From assembly GCA_031266665.1 (NCBI GenBank), contig JAISAO010000054.1, positions 1-64,000 on the forward strand: a stretch of 64,000 nt of DNA, written 5' to 3'. Under the pieces are notes generated by a model that did no database searches, had not been told where the DNA came from, and worked only from the letters and a program-made list of their open reading frames with translations. Below, one piece after another: positions 25,200 to 33,653 of this stretch; position 1 is the stretch's first letter; each line of letters opens with the position of its first letter. Source of the DNA: Propionibacteriaceae bacterium (GTDB lineage Bacteria; Actinomycetota; Actinomycetes; Propionibacteriales; Propionibacteriaceae). A program made the position numbers and the translations under genes.

Positions 25200-26423
25200 A
25201 TGGCCAGTCAGTTGCCCCCAGTTCGCCCGATGAGACTCACCTTCGGCGGACGGGTGCCAGACAGAGACATCGTGGGCCGGGACGAGACCGCCGACTCCCT
25301 GTGGGGGGATCTGGTGGGCAACTCGTTTCAGATCAGCGAGATGCGCCGCTTCGGCAAGTCCACCATCCTGCGACTGATGGAGTCGCGCGCCCCTGAGGGC
25401 TGGCTCTGCGTCCGCACCACCATGCAGGATGTGTTGTCCACCAGCGACCTGCTTGAGCTGACGTTGAACGAACTGTTGGGCCAGACCAAGGTCAAGACCA
25501 AGATCAAAAGGCATGTCGAGAGAGGTCTGCTGTCGTTCGTCAAACAAGTCGATGGCATCGAGGTCAACGCCAAAGTCGCCAAGGTTAGCCTCAGCCCGCA
25601 GATCAAGCGGAGCGCCTGCCAGACCTTCCGTTCTCTGCTGGAGTCGCTGGCCGCCGACCTGCGGAAAGACGACGCTTATTTGGCCATCATGTGGGACGAG
25701 TTCCCCGATTCCATCGCCGCGATCCAACGGAATGAGGGCGCCGCCGCCGCCCGGGACGTCTTGGCCCTGTTGAAGGCCAGTCGGCAAAGCGACGACGGCC
25801 AGCGCATCCGCTGGGTCTTCACCGGCTCGATCGGCTTCCATCATGTGCAACGCGCTCTGGGCGGCCACGGCCAAGAGATGGGCGACGTCACGGTGCGGGA
25901 TATCGGGCCGTTGACGCCCGAATGGACCAGTTGGCTGGCCGCCGCGCTGTTGATGGATATCGGTTTGGAGGATGAGCCGGCGGCTCGCGCCCTGGCCGGG
26001 GTGGCGGAAGGCGTCCCGTTCGTGGTGGAAATGATGGTGAAGTATTTGCGGGATAACCTGAAGAGCGCGAGCCGGGCTCTGCCCCAGGACGGAGCCGCGG
26101 CCCAGAAACTGCTGCTCGCCGCCGCCGGCGACCCGGCCATAGGGGCCAACTGGACGCCATTGCTGACCAAGGTCGAAGACTATTACCAGGACAAAGCCCC
26201 CTTGGCGGAGGCGATCCTCGACGCCGTGGCCCGCTCCCCCCAGACATTGGCCGAGGTGACGGCCGGGCTGGACACTGCGGCGCCCGACCAACGGACGGTG
26301 CGCCAAGTCATGGACCTCCTGTTGTCCGACCGCTATCTGGCCTTCGACCAGGCCTCGGCCTTGTACTCCTGGCGCCACCGGCCCCTCCAATTGATCTGGC
26401 GGGCGCGACGACGTGATATCTGA
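25200..26423 (+). CDS. P-loop ATPase of the COG1672-like/STAND type (gene A of two-ATPase operon)
   Basis: A 407-residue protein starting at ATG 25200 behind AAGGAG; the promoter position rules out the earlier ATG at 25161. It opens with a GxRVPDRDIVGRDE segment, the entry of the archaeal-type ATPase family, then a variant Walker A (MRRFGKST, about residues 47-54), Walker B LAIMWDEF (about 161-168) and a sensor strand WVFTGSIGF. The C-terminal 100 residues look like a winged helix (TLAEVTAGLD through RQVMDLLLSDRYLAF). It overlaps the next gene at TGATG. I cannot name the function. The pairing with a second, much larger ATPase suggests a defence or conflict system. Confidence 0.8.
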   Translation: MASQLPPVRPMRLTFGGRVPDRDIVGRDETADSLWGDLVGNSFQISEMRRFGKSTILRLMESRAPEGWLCVRTTMQDVLSTSDLLELTLNELLGQTKVKTKIKRHVERGLLSFVKQVDGIEVNAKVAKVSLSPQIKRSACQTFRSLLESLAADLRKDDAYLAIMWDEFPDSIAAIQRNEGAAAARDVLALLKASRQSDDGQRIRWVFTGSIGFHHVQRALGGHGQEMGDVTVRDIGPLTPEWTSWLAAALLMDIGLEDEPAARALAGVAEGVPFVVEMMVKYLRDNLKSASRALPQDGAAAQKLLLAAAGDPAIGANWTPLLTKVEDYYQDKAPLAEAILDAVARSPQTLAEVTAGLDTAAPDQRTVRQVMDLLLSDRYLAFDQASALYSWRHRPLQLIWRARRRDI

Positions 26424-29400
26424 TGTCTGACATCGCGCGGTTCACGCCGTCGATCCACGACGGCCCCACCTTGGAGAAATTATTCGTCGCCCGCCAAGAC
26501 ATACTCGAGGACGGTGTGGACCGGATTCGCGACGCCGGCGAGAGCGGGCGTCTGGCCCATGTCCTGTACACCGGTCCCAGGGGCAGTGGTAAGACGCACC
26601 TCATATCGCTCATCCACCACCGGGCGACCCAATTGACCGGCTATGGCGAGACCTTCACATTGGCCTGGTTGGACGAGGATCCCTGGGGGATTAGATCCTT
26701 TGACACTTTCATCGAACAGGTGGAGGCCGCCAAAGAACATCCCGACTTAACGCTGACTGTGGTTTTCGCCGAGGGTTTCGACTGGATACTCAAGGCCCTC
26801 GGGGCCGAGGGACAGCGCCGGCTGCGCGCCCGAATCGAACGGGAGGCCAACCTTCTGCTGATAACGTCGTCCACTCGGCTGACGGATAATCTGATCCGAC
26901 AGGCCCGTCCTTTCTACGGCTTCTTCGACCATATCGAGTTGCGCCCCTTCTCGCTCGACCAGGCCATCGACATGCTTACCCGTGCCGCTCAATACGACGG
27001 CGACGAGGCCCTGGTCGCCCGCTTGGCCCAGCCGGACGTGCGCCCGCGTTTGGCCGCCATCGCCCAACTGGCGGGGGGCCAGCCGCGCCTGTGGGCGCTA
27101 TTGTCCGCCGGCCTGACCGTGTCCAACATCGATGACATGGTGAGCCTGCTCATCACCAAGTTTGACGACCTCACACCCTATTACCAAGAACAACTGCGCG
27201 GTTTGTCGGCCACCGAGCTGCAGATCGTCTGGGAGTTCATCACCAACGACCGCGCCATGACGCCGAAAGAGGTGGCCGAGCGGACCGGGATCTCGCCCCA
27301 AACCGTGGCCTCCACCATCAAGCGCCTGCGGCCGGCCTGGCTGGAGCCCAGGACGGGCGCGCTGCAAGCCTTTGTCGATAAACGGTTGACCTATTACCAA
27401 TTGGCCGAGCCCTTGGCCCGGGTCGGCCCTCAACTCAAGCAGACCCGAGGTCGCCCGGTGGCGATGGTGGTCGACTTCCTGGCGGCCTGGTTCTCGCGCT
27501 ACGACTTGGCCGAGACAGAGCTTGCGCCTCTCACCCTCGCACTCCCCAACCTCATTCAAGAGTTGGCAAGTGGGCCGAGGGCGGATAGCCCGAGGGGAAA
27601 TGAGGCCGAGTCCGATCAATCCGACGGCCCCGCTGGTGCTGATGATCCCGGCAATGTTGAGATGCGCGTCGGTGTGGTCTCAGCCATGGCCGCACTGTAT
27701 CGCCGCTATGCTCTTAGGCGGGCGGCCGAACCAGCGGCTCAGGTCCGGGAGCAGTGGATCGGCCATTGGCCCAAGCTGCGCTCCACCATCGCCTATCCAC
27801 CGCGTTACAACGATGCCGTGGTGATAGAGACCAGTCGAGTGGCGGAAGCTCTGGCCCAGTTGCAACACCAAGGCAGCGCCGAATTAGCGCTGGCCTTACC
27901 GGTGTCTCTCGCCTCGCTGATCGAGGACCGGTTGGCCGCCGCCTCGGCCGGGCTGATGCGAATTGAGATCGCTTTGATAGCGGTGCGGGCCGGTGGCAGC
28001 GAGGAATGGCTGGGCCAGGCGCTGGACGCGCTGAAAGGTGTACTCCCCGCTGAGACGCGTCTGGCCCAAGTCGCCCTTGCTGGATTGAGGGCCATACTCG
28101 GCCAGACGGACGCGGCCGTCCAAACCATCGAGTCGGCTTTTGACCAGGGAGACTATCTGACATCGGATGAGTGGGACATCGTCGCAAGCGCGTTGACCCA
28201 CTCGAACAGCGCGCTGTCTGGTGCGGAGCAAGACCGACTAGCCGCCGCATTGGTCCCGTATGTGAGCGAGACGGACCTGCCGAATCTCGTCGGACTGATT
28301 GTGAACGGACCAATAGATGACGCCGAGTCCGGTAAGGCATTGCTCGCTGTGTGCGAGAGGATGTCCACCGGCTCTCTTACAGGTGAACCATCGATGGCGC
28401 TGCTGTTGCCGTTGGTCACGGCTCGTGCGTTGGTGGATGGCGGCACAAATTGGTTCGCGGTTATGGCGAGGTTGGCCTACCGTCAGTGTTTATTAAGAGA
28501 TGATTTTAAGGAGGCGATAGATGAGCTGGATATCTATGTCCGAGCCGTGTCGTCCGACCCCCATTTTGATGAGGCCGATAGGCTTGAGATCAGGTTTCTT
28601 AAAGCATTTGCTGAAATGAGGTTCAGGCCGACCAATAAAGTTATTATTGAAATGCGTTTAATCGTGGCTCAGGCGCAAGAGCGACTCGGCCGTTTCAACT
28701 CAAGGACGGGCGAGTTCTTATATGATCTGGCGGGTATATTGTATGAGTTTGGAAAAGTCGATGAGTCGATCACGCTCTTACGCGATCGGCTGATATTGGT
28801 CGGCGGCGTCAGCGGATCAAAGAGCCGAGAGACGCTTCTCTTAGCCCAAGGACTAGCTCATGCGTTGCACCGTTCCGGACGGGTCGACGAGGCGTTGCGT
28901 CTTTACATAGACCTCAATGAGCGGGCACGACGAGTCCTTCGTTTTGATGACTGGATCAGGCGGTCCATATGTGAGGGAATGGCCGCGACAGCTTATGATG
29001 CCAACGATTCTGGTCTGCGCGTCCAAAGCTACCAGCAATTGCTGGCCGTCAATTTGGATAGCTCGGGCGTCAAGACGATTGCCCCCGACATTCGGTGGTT
29101 TTTGGCCTTGAGCCAACTCGAACTGGCACTGGACCTGAGAGATCGCGGCGACATCGACGGGGCGATCCACCATATCGAAGAGGCGCTGGCCGTCCCGGCG
29201 GCCATACCGCCGGACGCGGCCGAAGCCGAGGCTGCCACGATGGAACTAGTGGAGCTGTTGGAACGCTCGGGTGCCGCCAATCAGGTGGCCCAGGCGCAGG
29301 AACTTAGACGGACCATAACCGCCGGCCGTGCGGCAGTGCTGCTGGAACGCTGGCGGCGCGAATGTTCGGCTCCCGCCGCCCTAGCCCCGGACGGCGATCT

Positions 29401-29965
29401 GCCGCTGGTCGGCCCGATGCCTTTGGCGCTGCTTGAGGATATTAGAGAGCGGGCTCAGCTGCCGAACGCGCCCTGCGACGCAGCTCGACGGCTAGACGCG
29501 AATTTTCTCCGCCGCACTGGCCTGGCTCAGGTTCCGTTCGCCCGCCAGCCCGGCCTGTTGGCCTTCGTTCGTTCGGAACTGGTGTTGCGTTGTGCGGATC
29601 GTCTTTTCATCGGCCTGTCGCCGGCGGGGCGTGACGAGTTCAGACTCGTCGCCGCCAAAGACAAGTCCGACATGTGGGACTGGCTGTACTGGGCAGATCC
29701 GGATTACGCCAGCCGCCCGTCCTATCGGCAGTGGGTGGAGGAGAACCCGTTGGTTGGTCAGCTTGACTTGATGACAGACTACGGGGAGATGCTGTGGCTC
29801 TGCATGAATTTCCCCTACTACGAGAAGATCGTGCGAAGCGAGCTTGATCAGCTTGAGCGTGAGCTGAAATCGGTGGTACCGGGGATTCTGGCGGCTTGCG
29901 CCGACGAGACGATAGACACGGGCGATATAGCGGACCAGTTAGTCGGGCAGATGCGAGTTGGTTGA
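26423..29965 (+). CDS. Large P-loop ATPase with winged helix and TPR-like C-terminal half (gene B of two-ATPase operon)
   Basis: An 1180-residue protein. The N terminus is an ATPase module: Walker A GPRGSGKT (51-58), a degenerate Walker B in TLTVVFAEGFDWIL and sensor LLLITSSTRL. A helix-turn-helix follows at about 279-302 (MTPKEVAERTGISPQTVAST). The next 600 residues are alpha-helical repeats of TPR type with no nuclease or other enzyme motif that I can see. The C-terminal 150 residues (from about 1030) may be a separate domain. Around 28440-28780 the DNA is clearly richer in A and T than the rest of the window, a sign of foreign origin. It is co-translated with gene A. A STAND-like sensor is plausible but unproven. 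Confidence 0.78.
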   Translation: MSDIARFTPSIHDGPTLEKLFVARQDILEDGVDRIRDAGESGRLAHVLYTGPRGSGKTHLISLIHHRATQLTGYGETFTLAWLDEDPWGIRSFDTFIEQVEAAKEHPDLTLTVVFAEGFDWILKALGAEGQRRLRARIEREANLLLITSSTRLTDNLIRQARPFYGFFDHIELRPFSLDQAIDMLTRAAQYDGDEALVARLAQPDVRPRLAAIAQLAGGQPRLWALLSAGLTVSNIDDMVSLLITKFDDLTPYYQEQLRGLSATELQIVWEFITNDRAMTPKEVAERTGISPQTVASTIKRLRPAWLEPRTGALQAFVDKRLTYYQLAEPLARVGPQLKQTRGRPVAMVVDFLAAWFSRYDLAETELAPLTLALPNLIQELASGPRADSPRGNEAESDQSDGPAGADDPGNVEMRVGVVSAMAALYRRYALRRAAEPAAQVREQWIGHWPKLRSTIAYPPRYNDAVVIETSRVAEALAQLQHQGSAELALALPVSLASLIEDRLAAASAGLMRIEIALIAVRAGGSEEWLGQALDALKGVLPAETRLAQVALAGLRAILGQTDAAVQTIESAFDQGDYLTSDEWDIVASALTHSNSALSGAEQDRLAAALVPYVSETDLPNLVGLIVNGPIDDAESGKALLAVCERMSTGSLTGEPSMALLLPLVTARALVDGGTNWFAVMARLAYRQCLLRDDFKEAIDELDIYVRAVSSDPHFDEADRLEIRFLKAFAEMRFRPTNKVIIEMRLIVAQAQERLGRFNSRTGEFLYDLAGILYEFGKVDESITLLRDRLILVGGVSGSKSRETLLLAQGLAHALHRSGRVDEALRLYIDLNERARRVLRFDDWIRRSICEGMAATAYDANDSGLRVQSYQQLLAVNLDSSGVKTIAPDIRWFLALSQLELALDLRDRGDIDGAIHHIEEALAVPAAIPPDAAEAEAATMELVELLERSGAANQVAQAQELRRTITAGRAAVLLERWRRECSAPAALAPDGDLPLVGPMPLALLEDIRERAQLPNAPCDAARRLDANFLRRTGLAQVPFARQPGLLAFVRSELVLRCADRLFIGLSPAGRDEFRLVAAKDKSDMWDWLYWADPDYASRPSYRQWVEENPLVGQLDLMTDYGEMLWLCMNFPYYEKIVRSELDQLERELKSVVPGILAACADETIDTGDIADQLVGQMRVG

Positions 29966-30018
29966 CAGCGTGAAGCTGAGCCGTCTCCGAGCATCCAGAC
30001 CTTTGGGCGGTGATGAGA

Positions 30019-30060
30019 CAAATCTGACGTATAGCTCGAACCTACGTCAGAAATGACTTA
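30019..30060. repeat. Right copy of 42-base direct repeat after the two-ATPase operon
   Basis: Same orientation as 25127-25168, with 35 of 42 bases identical. Its inverted repeat is imperfect (CTGACGTAT, CTACGTCAG) and the promoter boxes are degraded (TCGAAC, 17 bases, TATTGT). No open frame of note follows it. Confidence 0.78.
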
Positions 30061-30188
30061 TTGTTTGCGGCCAGGTCGAAGCCGACGTCCAGAGCCGGGG
30101 GTTGACCGCCCGGGGCACCCTGGCCAGCAGGAGGGTTGTTCGGCTCTGGGCGGCATAGACGTGGCCCGCCCGCAATGGCGTCACTCAT

Positions 30189-30218
30189 CGTCATCCCGGA
30201 CTAGATCCGAGATCTGGG
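30189..30218. repeat. Dispersed REP-like palindrome
   Basis: Reads CGTCATCCCGGACTAGATCC then GAGATCTGGG, a member of the family whose consensus core is CCCGGACTTGATCCGGG. Confidence 0.65.
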
Positions 30219-30281
30219 CCAGCCCGTGGACGAGCCTCTATGGGGTTGGCGGCGATGGCGGCGCCGCTCGAAGGCACGCGA

Positions 30282-30324
30282 AGACCGGTTCATCCGGGGA
30301 GGTCCGCCCCGGATGAACCGGTCT
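30282..30324. repeat. Long hairpin 1 of a tandem pair
   Basis: A near-perfect inverted repeat with 18-base arms (AGACCGGTTCATCCGGGG and its complement) and a 7-base loop AGGTCCG. It is followed by CGGGCT, and a second version begins 28 bases later. It may end transcription of the convergent ATPase and PepSY genes. Confidence 0.75.
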
Positions 30325-30352
30325 CGGGCTTGCCGCCGTTCCGTCCGCGCGA

Positions 30353-30397
30353 AGACCGGCTCACTCAGGGGGAGGTCCGCCCCGGATGAGCCGGTCT
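30353..30397. repeat. Long hairpin 2 of a tandem pair
   Basis: Left arm AGACCGGCTCACTCAGGGG, loop with AGGTCCG, right arm CCCCGGATGAGCCGGTCT. The outer pairing is intact although it differs from hairpin 1 in both arms (GGTTCA versus GGCTCA). The changes are compensatory, which suggests the structure is under selection. Confidence 0.7.
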
Positions 30398-30434
30398 CGG
30401 GCTCGACGCCGCTGCGGCCGGCGGGCGCGAACCG

Positions 30435-30995
30435 CTAGGCCCGTTCGCGCTCCCAGTCGCGGACGCGGCCGTTGGCGGCGTCGATCTCGAACTCGTACTC
30501 GTAGCGCCCGGAGACGAACTCGCCCTCCCAAACGAGCCGCCCGTTCTCACGGTCGAGCTTGATCTTCTTGATCCGGTCAGCGGCGGTCACACCGGCCCGG
30601 GCGTAGGCGATCTGGAGAGCCTGGGCCTGGGAGATCGCCGTCGCGGGAGGGGTGGTCGGTGTGGTCGGGGTGGGGATCGGCTGGGGGTTGCGCGACTTCT
30701 CGCGCTCCCAGTCCCTCACGCGCCCGGTCTGGGCGTCGACCTCGAACTCGTACTTGTAGCCGCCGTAGCGCAATTCGCCGTCCCACTCATTGCGGCCGTC
30801 GTCGCGCTCCAGCTTGATCTTGACGATGTCGGCGGCGGTGGTGCCGGGGACGCGGGCCAGGACGATCTGGACGGCTTGGTCAAAGGACAGGGCGGGCGCG
30901 GCGGCGGCGTCGGCGGCGGTGGCCGTGAGCAGGCCGGAGGCGACGACGGCCGTCCCGGCGGCCAGGGCCGCGAGGCGTTTGAGCGGGTGATGCAT
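30435..30995 (-). CDS. Secreted protein with two PepSY domains
   Basis: The ATG at 30995, preceded by GGAG, gives a 186-residue protein with a typical signal peptide (KRLAALAAGTAVVASGLL, cleavage near ATAADA). Two PepSY units follow, each ending in a matching strand pair: ELRYGGYKYEFEVDAQTGRV and EFVSGRYEYEFEIDAANGRV, joined by a P/T-rich linker. PepSY domains often inhibit or chaperone extracellular proteases. A divergent gene across 250 bases encodes another double-PepSY protein, so the two probably work together or share regulation. Confidence 0.88.
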   Translation of the reverse strand: MHHPLKRLAALAAGTAVVASGLLTATAADAAAAPALSFDQAVQIVLARVPGTTAADIVKIKLERDDGRNEWDGELRYGGYKYEFEVDAQTGRVRDWEREKSRNPQPIPTPTTPTTPPATAISQAQALQIAYARAGVTAADRIKKIKLDRENGRLVWEGEFVSGRYEYEFEIDAANGRVRDWERERA

Positions 30996-31248
30996 GATGG
31001 CTCCATTCTGTGAGTCTGGGAGGCGACCGGCCGTCCCCCTGGTGTTGCCCAGCCTGGCGGAACTATTTAAGGGCTCCTTGAGCGATTGATGAGAGCGGTC
31101 TCTTAAGACCGGCCTCGGAAGGGTCCGCCCAGGCGGGCGGCCCGGTCGGGCGACGGTGAAGTCTAAGAACACCCTCATAGCGGTCTCACCAGGGCCTCAG
31201 AAACGACGGACAGACTGGTCGCGCCCATCGCCTTGATTTGGAGCCGCC

Positions 31249-31959
31249 ATGTCTCACGCGCCCGGTCCCCGCCTCGGCCTCGCCCTCGGCGCCGTCGCCG
31301 CCGTCGGCGCCAGCGTGGCCGCCGCCTGGGTCGTGACCACTAGGCCGTCGGCCGACTCGGCCGCCCTTGAGGCTGACTGGCTGGGCGGGCCGCTGGTTGT
31401 GACCCCGGCCCCGGCCACCGCTCCCGGATCGACGGCCGCCACGGTCTCGGGGCCGCCAGTGGCCGACCCGACGACGGCCGGCTCGACGGCCGACATCGGT
31501 CTGGCCGCCGCCATCGCCGTGGCGCTGACCCACGCCGGGGTGCCCGAGGGGGACGAGTCCATTGCCCAATCGACGCGCGGCCATCGGGCCATGGAGAACG
31601 GTTTCGAGGTCTACGAAGTCGAGTTCTACTACGCCGGCACCGAGTACGACTACGACATCGCCGTCGCCACGGGCGCCATCATCGAGTTCGACTACGACTC
31701 GGACAGCGACGATCCCTGGCCCAGTCTGACGGCGCCACCGGCTGGCGGCATCTTGACCGAGGCGGCGGCCGGCGACATCGTCTTGGCCCGAGTCCCGGGC
31801 GCCCGGGTCGAGGATTTGCGCATCAGCCTCGACTATGAGAACAACCGGGCGATCTGGGAAGGTTCGGTGGTCCACGACCACACGGAGTTCGAGTTCGAGC
31901 TGGACGCCACCACGGGCGAGGTCCTCGACTGGGAGGCCGAGTGGTATCCATACGGCTGA
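31249..31959 (+). CDS. Membrane-anchored protein with two PepSY-like domains
   Basis: A 236-residue protein with an N-terminal hydrophobic segment (LGLALGAVAAVGASVAAAWVV) that may act as a signal anchor, then a P/T/A-rich stretch. Two PepSY-like units follow, with the repeated pattern YDYDIAVATGAIIEFDYD and HTEFEFELDATTGEVLDWE. Many Asp and Glu residues give a strongly acidic surface, perhaps for metal binding. It diverges from the other PepSY gene at 30435-30995. Confidence 0.85.
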   Translation: MSHAPGPRLGLALGAVAAVGASVAAAWVVTTRPSADSAALEADWLGGPLVVTPAPATAPGSTAATVSGPPVADPTTAGSTADIGLAAAIAVALTHAGVPEGDESIAQSTRGHRAMENGFEVYEVEFYYAGTEYDYDIAVATGAIIEFDYDSDSDDPWPSLTAPPAGGILTEAAAGDIVLARVPGARVEDLRISLDYENNRAIWEGSVVHDHTEFEFELDATTGEVLDWEAEWYPYG

Positions 31960-32180
31960 GCCAGCCTTCGCCGTCCTCCCGGCGCCGGGTGTTCGACGCG
32001 CTCCCGGCGGCGGCCTCCGGCGACGGGGACGCCAGTTCCCCGGTGCCACCAGCCGATGGGGTCGCCCGCCCGGGGACAATCACAGCGCTGGTCGCCGGGA
32101 CGATCACGGGACTGGTCGCCGGGGGCGGCTTTGCCCCCTGGCGGCACCGCCTGGTAGAGTCGCCCGCCGGACACAATCCT
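31960..32180. other. Intergenic region before tRNA-Tyr
   Basis: About 220 bases without a supported gene. It includes a short tandem pattern around CTGGTCGCCGGGACGATCAC and GGACTGGTCGCCGGGG (32090-32125). The tRNA promoter should be near its right end. Confidence 0.4.
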
Positions 32181-32263
32181 GGCGGGTTGCCCGAGCGGCC
32201 AATGGGAGCAGACTGTAAATCTGTCGGTGGATACCTTCGGAGGTTCGAATCCTTCACCCGCCA
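32181..32263 (+). tRNA. tRNA-Tyr (GTA)
   Basis: An 83-base class II tRNA with a 7-base acceptor stem (GGCGGGT/ACCCGCC), anticodon loop with GTA (GACTGTAAATC), a long variable arm and T-arm loop GGTTCGAATCC. CCA is not fully encoded. Confidence 0.95.
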
Positions 32264-32592
32264 CCCTTTCGAGGGCGTGGCCGTACCCCGGCCAATCGCT
32301 CTGGGCCAGTCGGTCTGGCACCGGGCCGAAGGCGGTCGCCGCCCAGACGCCCGGCGATCCGACGACACCCCGGCCGACGCCGCTCCAACTCGAACCCTTG
32401 ACGGCGACCAGCGCCGCTTTGGCCCGACCTGACTGCGACCCCGATCGGCACAGCGACCCCGGTCGGCATAGCGACCCTGGTCGGCATAGCGACCCTGGTC
32501 GGCACAGCTTCAGCTGGCCCTCGCGACCCCAAGCCGCCACCGCTTCGGCTGGCTTCCCGGGGATCGGTCGTGTATCGTGACGTGGCGATTGT
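32264..32592. repeat. Intergenic region with 18-base tandem repeat
   Basis: Between tRNA-Tyr and tRNA-Thr. At 32445-32508 are three and a half units of TCGGCATAGCGACCCTGG (first unit TCGGCACAGCGACCCCGG). No gene is seen. Confidence 0.6.
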
Positions 32593-32665
32593 GCCCCTAT
32601 AGCTCAGTCGGTAGAGCGTCTCCATGGTAAGGAGAAGGTCTGCGGTTCGATTCCGCATGGGGGCT
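32593..32665 (+). tRNA. tRNA-Thr (GGT)
   Basis: A 73-base cloverleaf with acceptor GCCCCTA/TGGGGGC, anticodon loop ATGGTAA giving GGT and T arm TGCGGTTCGATTCCGCA. It forms the usual actinobacterial set with tRNA-Met and rpmG. Confidence 0.95.
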
Positions 32666-32709
32666 CGGTGTTTGTGGGTGGCCGGCGGCTTCCCGCTGAC
32701 TCCATCCCA

Positions 32710-32783
32710 GGCGGGGTAGCTCAGTCGGTCAGAGCGAGCGGCTCATAATCGCTAGGTCATGGGTTCAAGTCCCATCCCCGCTA
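32710..32783 (+). tRNA. tRNA-Met (CAT), elongator type
   Basis: A 74-base cloverleaf with acceptor GGCGGGG/CCCCGCT (G-U at the first pair), anticodon loop CTCATAA giving CAT, and T arm ATGGGTTCAAGTCCCAT. Its place next to tRNA-Thr and rpmG supports elongator Met rather than lysidine-modified Ile. Confidence 0.92.
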
Positions 32784-32813
32784 CGGAGCAACGACTGGAC
32801 GAACGAGGACGAG

Positions 32814-32984
32814 ATGGCGAAGAAGACGGCTGAGATCCGCCCCAAGATCACGTTGGCCTGCACACAGTGCAAGGAGCGCAACTACATCACCAAGAAGAAT
32901 CGCCGCAACGACCCCGACCGCCTGGAGCTGAAGAAGTTCTGCCCCCGCTGCCGCCAGCACCAGCCGCACCGCGAGACCCGCTGA
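32814..32984 (+). CDS. rpmG: Ribosomal protein L33 (zinc-binding form)
   Basis: A 56-residue protein ([19 protein letters not shown] at the start). It has both Cys pairs, CTQC and CPRC, marking the zinc-dependent paralogue that is replaced under zinc limitation in actinobacteria. It follows the tRNA-Thr/tRNA-Met pair, as in many actinobacteria. A MITE-like repeat begins two bases after its stop. Confidence 0.95.
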   Translation: MAKKTAEIRPKITLACTQCKERNYITKKNRRNDPDRLELKKFCPRCRQHQPHRETR

Positions 32985-32985
32985 C

Positions 32986-33150
32986 CTAGTGGTCTGTCGC
33001 ACCTAAAACGTCGGACTCGCGGCACCGGACGACGCCGCTGGCGGCGTTGTCGTCGGCCGCCGGGCTCCAGCCCGACGACCTCCTCCGCCTTGCCAGCGAC
33101 ATCGCCCGACACCGCTCACAACCCAACTTTTAGATGCGACAGACCACTAG
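32986..33150. mobile_element. MITE-like element, family 2
   Basis: 165 bases with terminal inverted repeats: left end CTAGTGGTCTGTCGCACCTA, right end complementary with one or two differences (TAGATGCGACAGACCACTAG). There is no coding capacity. It lies directly after the rpmG stop. A degenerate left end is at 13667. Confidence 0.7.
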
Positions 33151-33215
33151 TGCCGCCGCTGGGCCTTGACCGAACACACCGGACTCGCCGGAGGTGGAGG
33201 CTATAGGCTGGCCCC

Positions 33216-33653
33216 GTGTTGAACCCAGCGGACCTGATCGGCCGGACTTGGCCGGCCACACCGCCCTATGAGGTCAGCCGGGAGAAGATCGCCGAGTTCG
33301 CCCGGGCGCTGGCCGACCCCAATCCGGCCTATCAGGGCGACCGGGCCGTCGCCCCGCCCACCTTCGCCGCCGTCATCGCCAACCAGGCCTGGCAGGTCCT
33401 GTTCGACGACCCCGGCCTCGATGTCGAGTTGAAGCGCGTCATCCACGCCGACCAGCAGTTCGAGTGGACCCGCCCCATCCGGGCCGGCGACGTCTTGGTG
33501 GCCGCGACCGAGATCGAGGACTTCAGGGCCCGCGGCACGACGGACTTCATCACCTTGGCCGTCCATTTGAGCACCACCCAGGGCGAGGCGGTGGCCGTCT
33601 CCCGCTCCACCTTGATCCACAACCGCCCCACCCCTCAGGCGGTGGCGGCGTGA
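33216..33653 (+). CDS. hadA: MaoC-like dehydratase subunit, FAS1-like N-terminal domain (HadA-like)
   Basis: A 145-residue hot-dog-fold protein starting at GTG 33216. The sequence around WPATPPYEVSREKIAEFARA and HADQQFEWTRPIRAGDVL matches the non-catalytic partner of heterodimeric (3R)-hydroxyacyl dehydratases. Its stop overlaps the GTG of the HadB-like gene. Gene order rpmG-hadA-hadB-murB matches mycobacteria, where HadAB dehydrates long acyl chains; in this organism ordinary fatty-acid or mycolate-independent work is more likely. Confidence 0.87.
   Translation: MLNPADLIGRTWPATPPYEVSREKIAEFARALADPNPAYQGDRAVAPPTFAAVIANQAWQVLFDDPGLDVELKRVIHADQQFEWTRPIRAGDVLVAATEIEDFRARGTTDFITLAVHLSTTQGEAVAVSRSTLIHNRPTPQAVAA

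Larger units (their letters stand above)
29966..30434. other. Intergenic region rich in repeats
   Basis: About 470 bases with no supported gene. It holds the right copy of the ATPase-operon direct repeat (30019-30060), a copy of the dispersed palindrome (30189-30218) and two tandem long hairpins (30282-30324 and 30353-30397). Confidence 0.6.
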
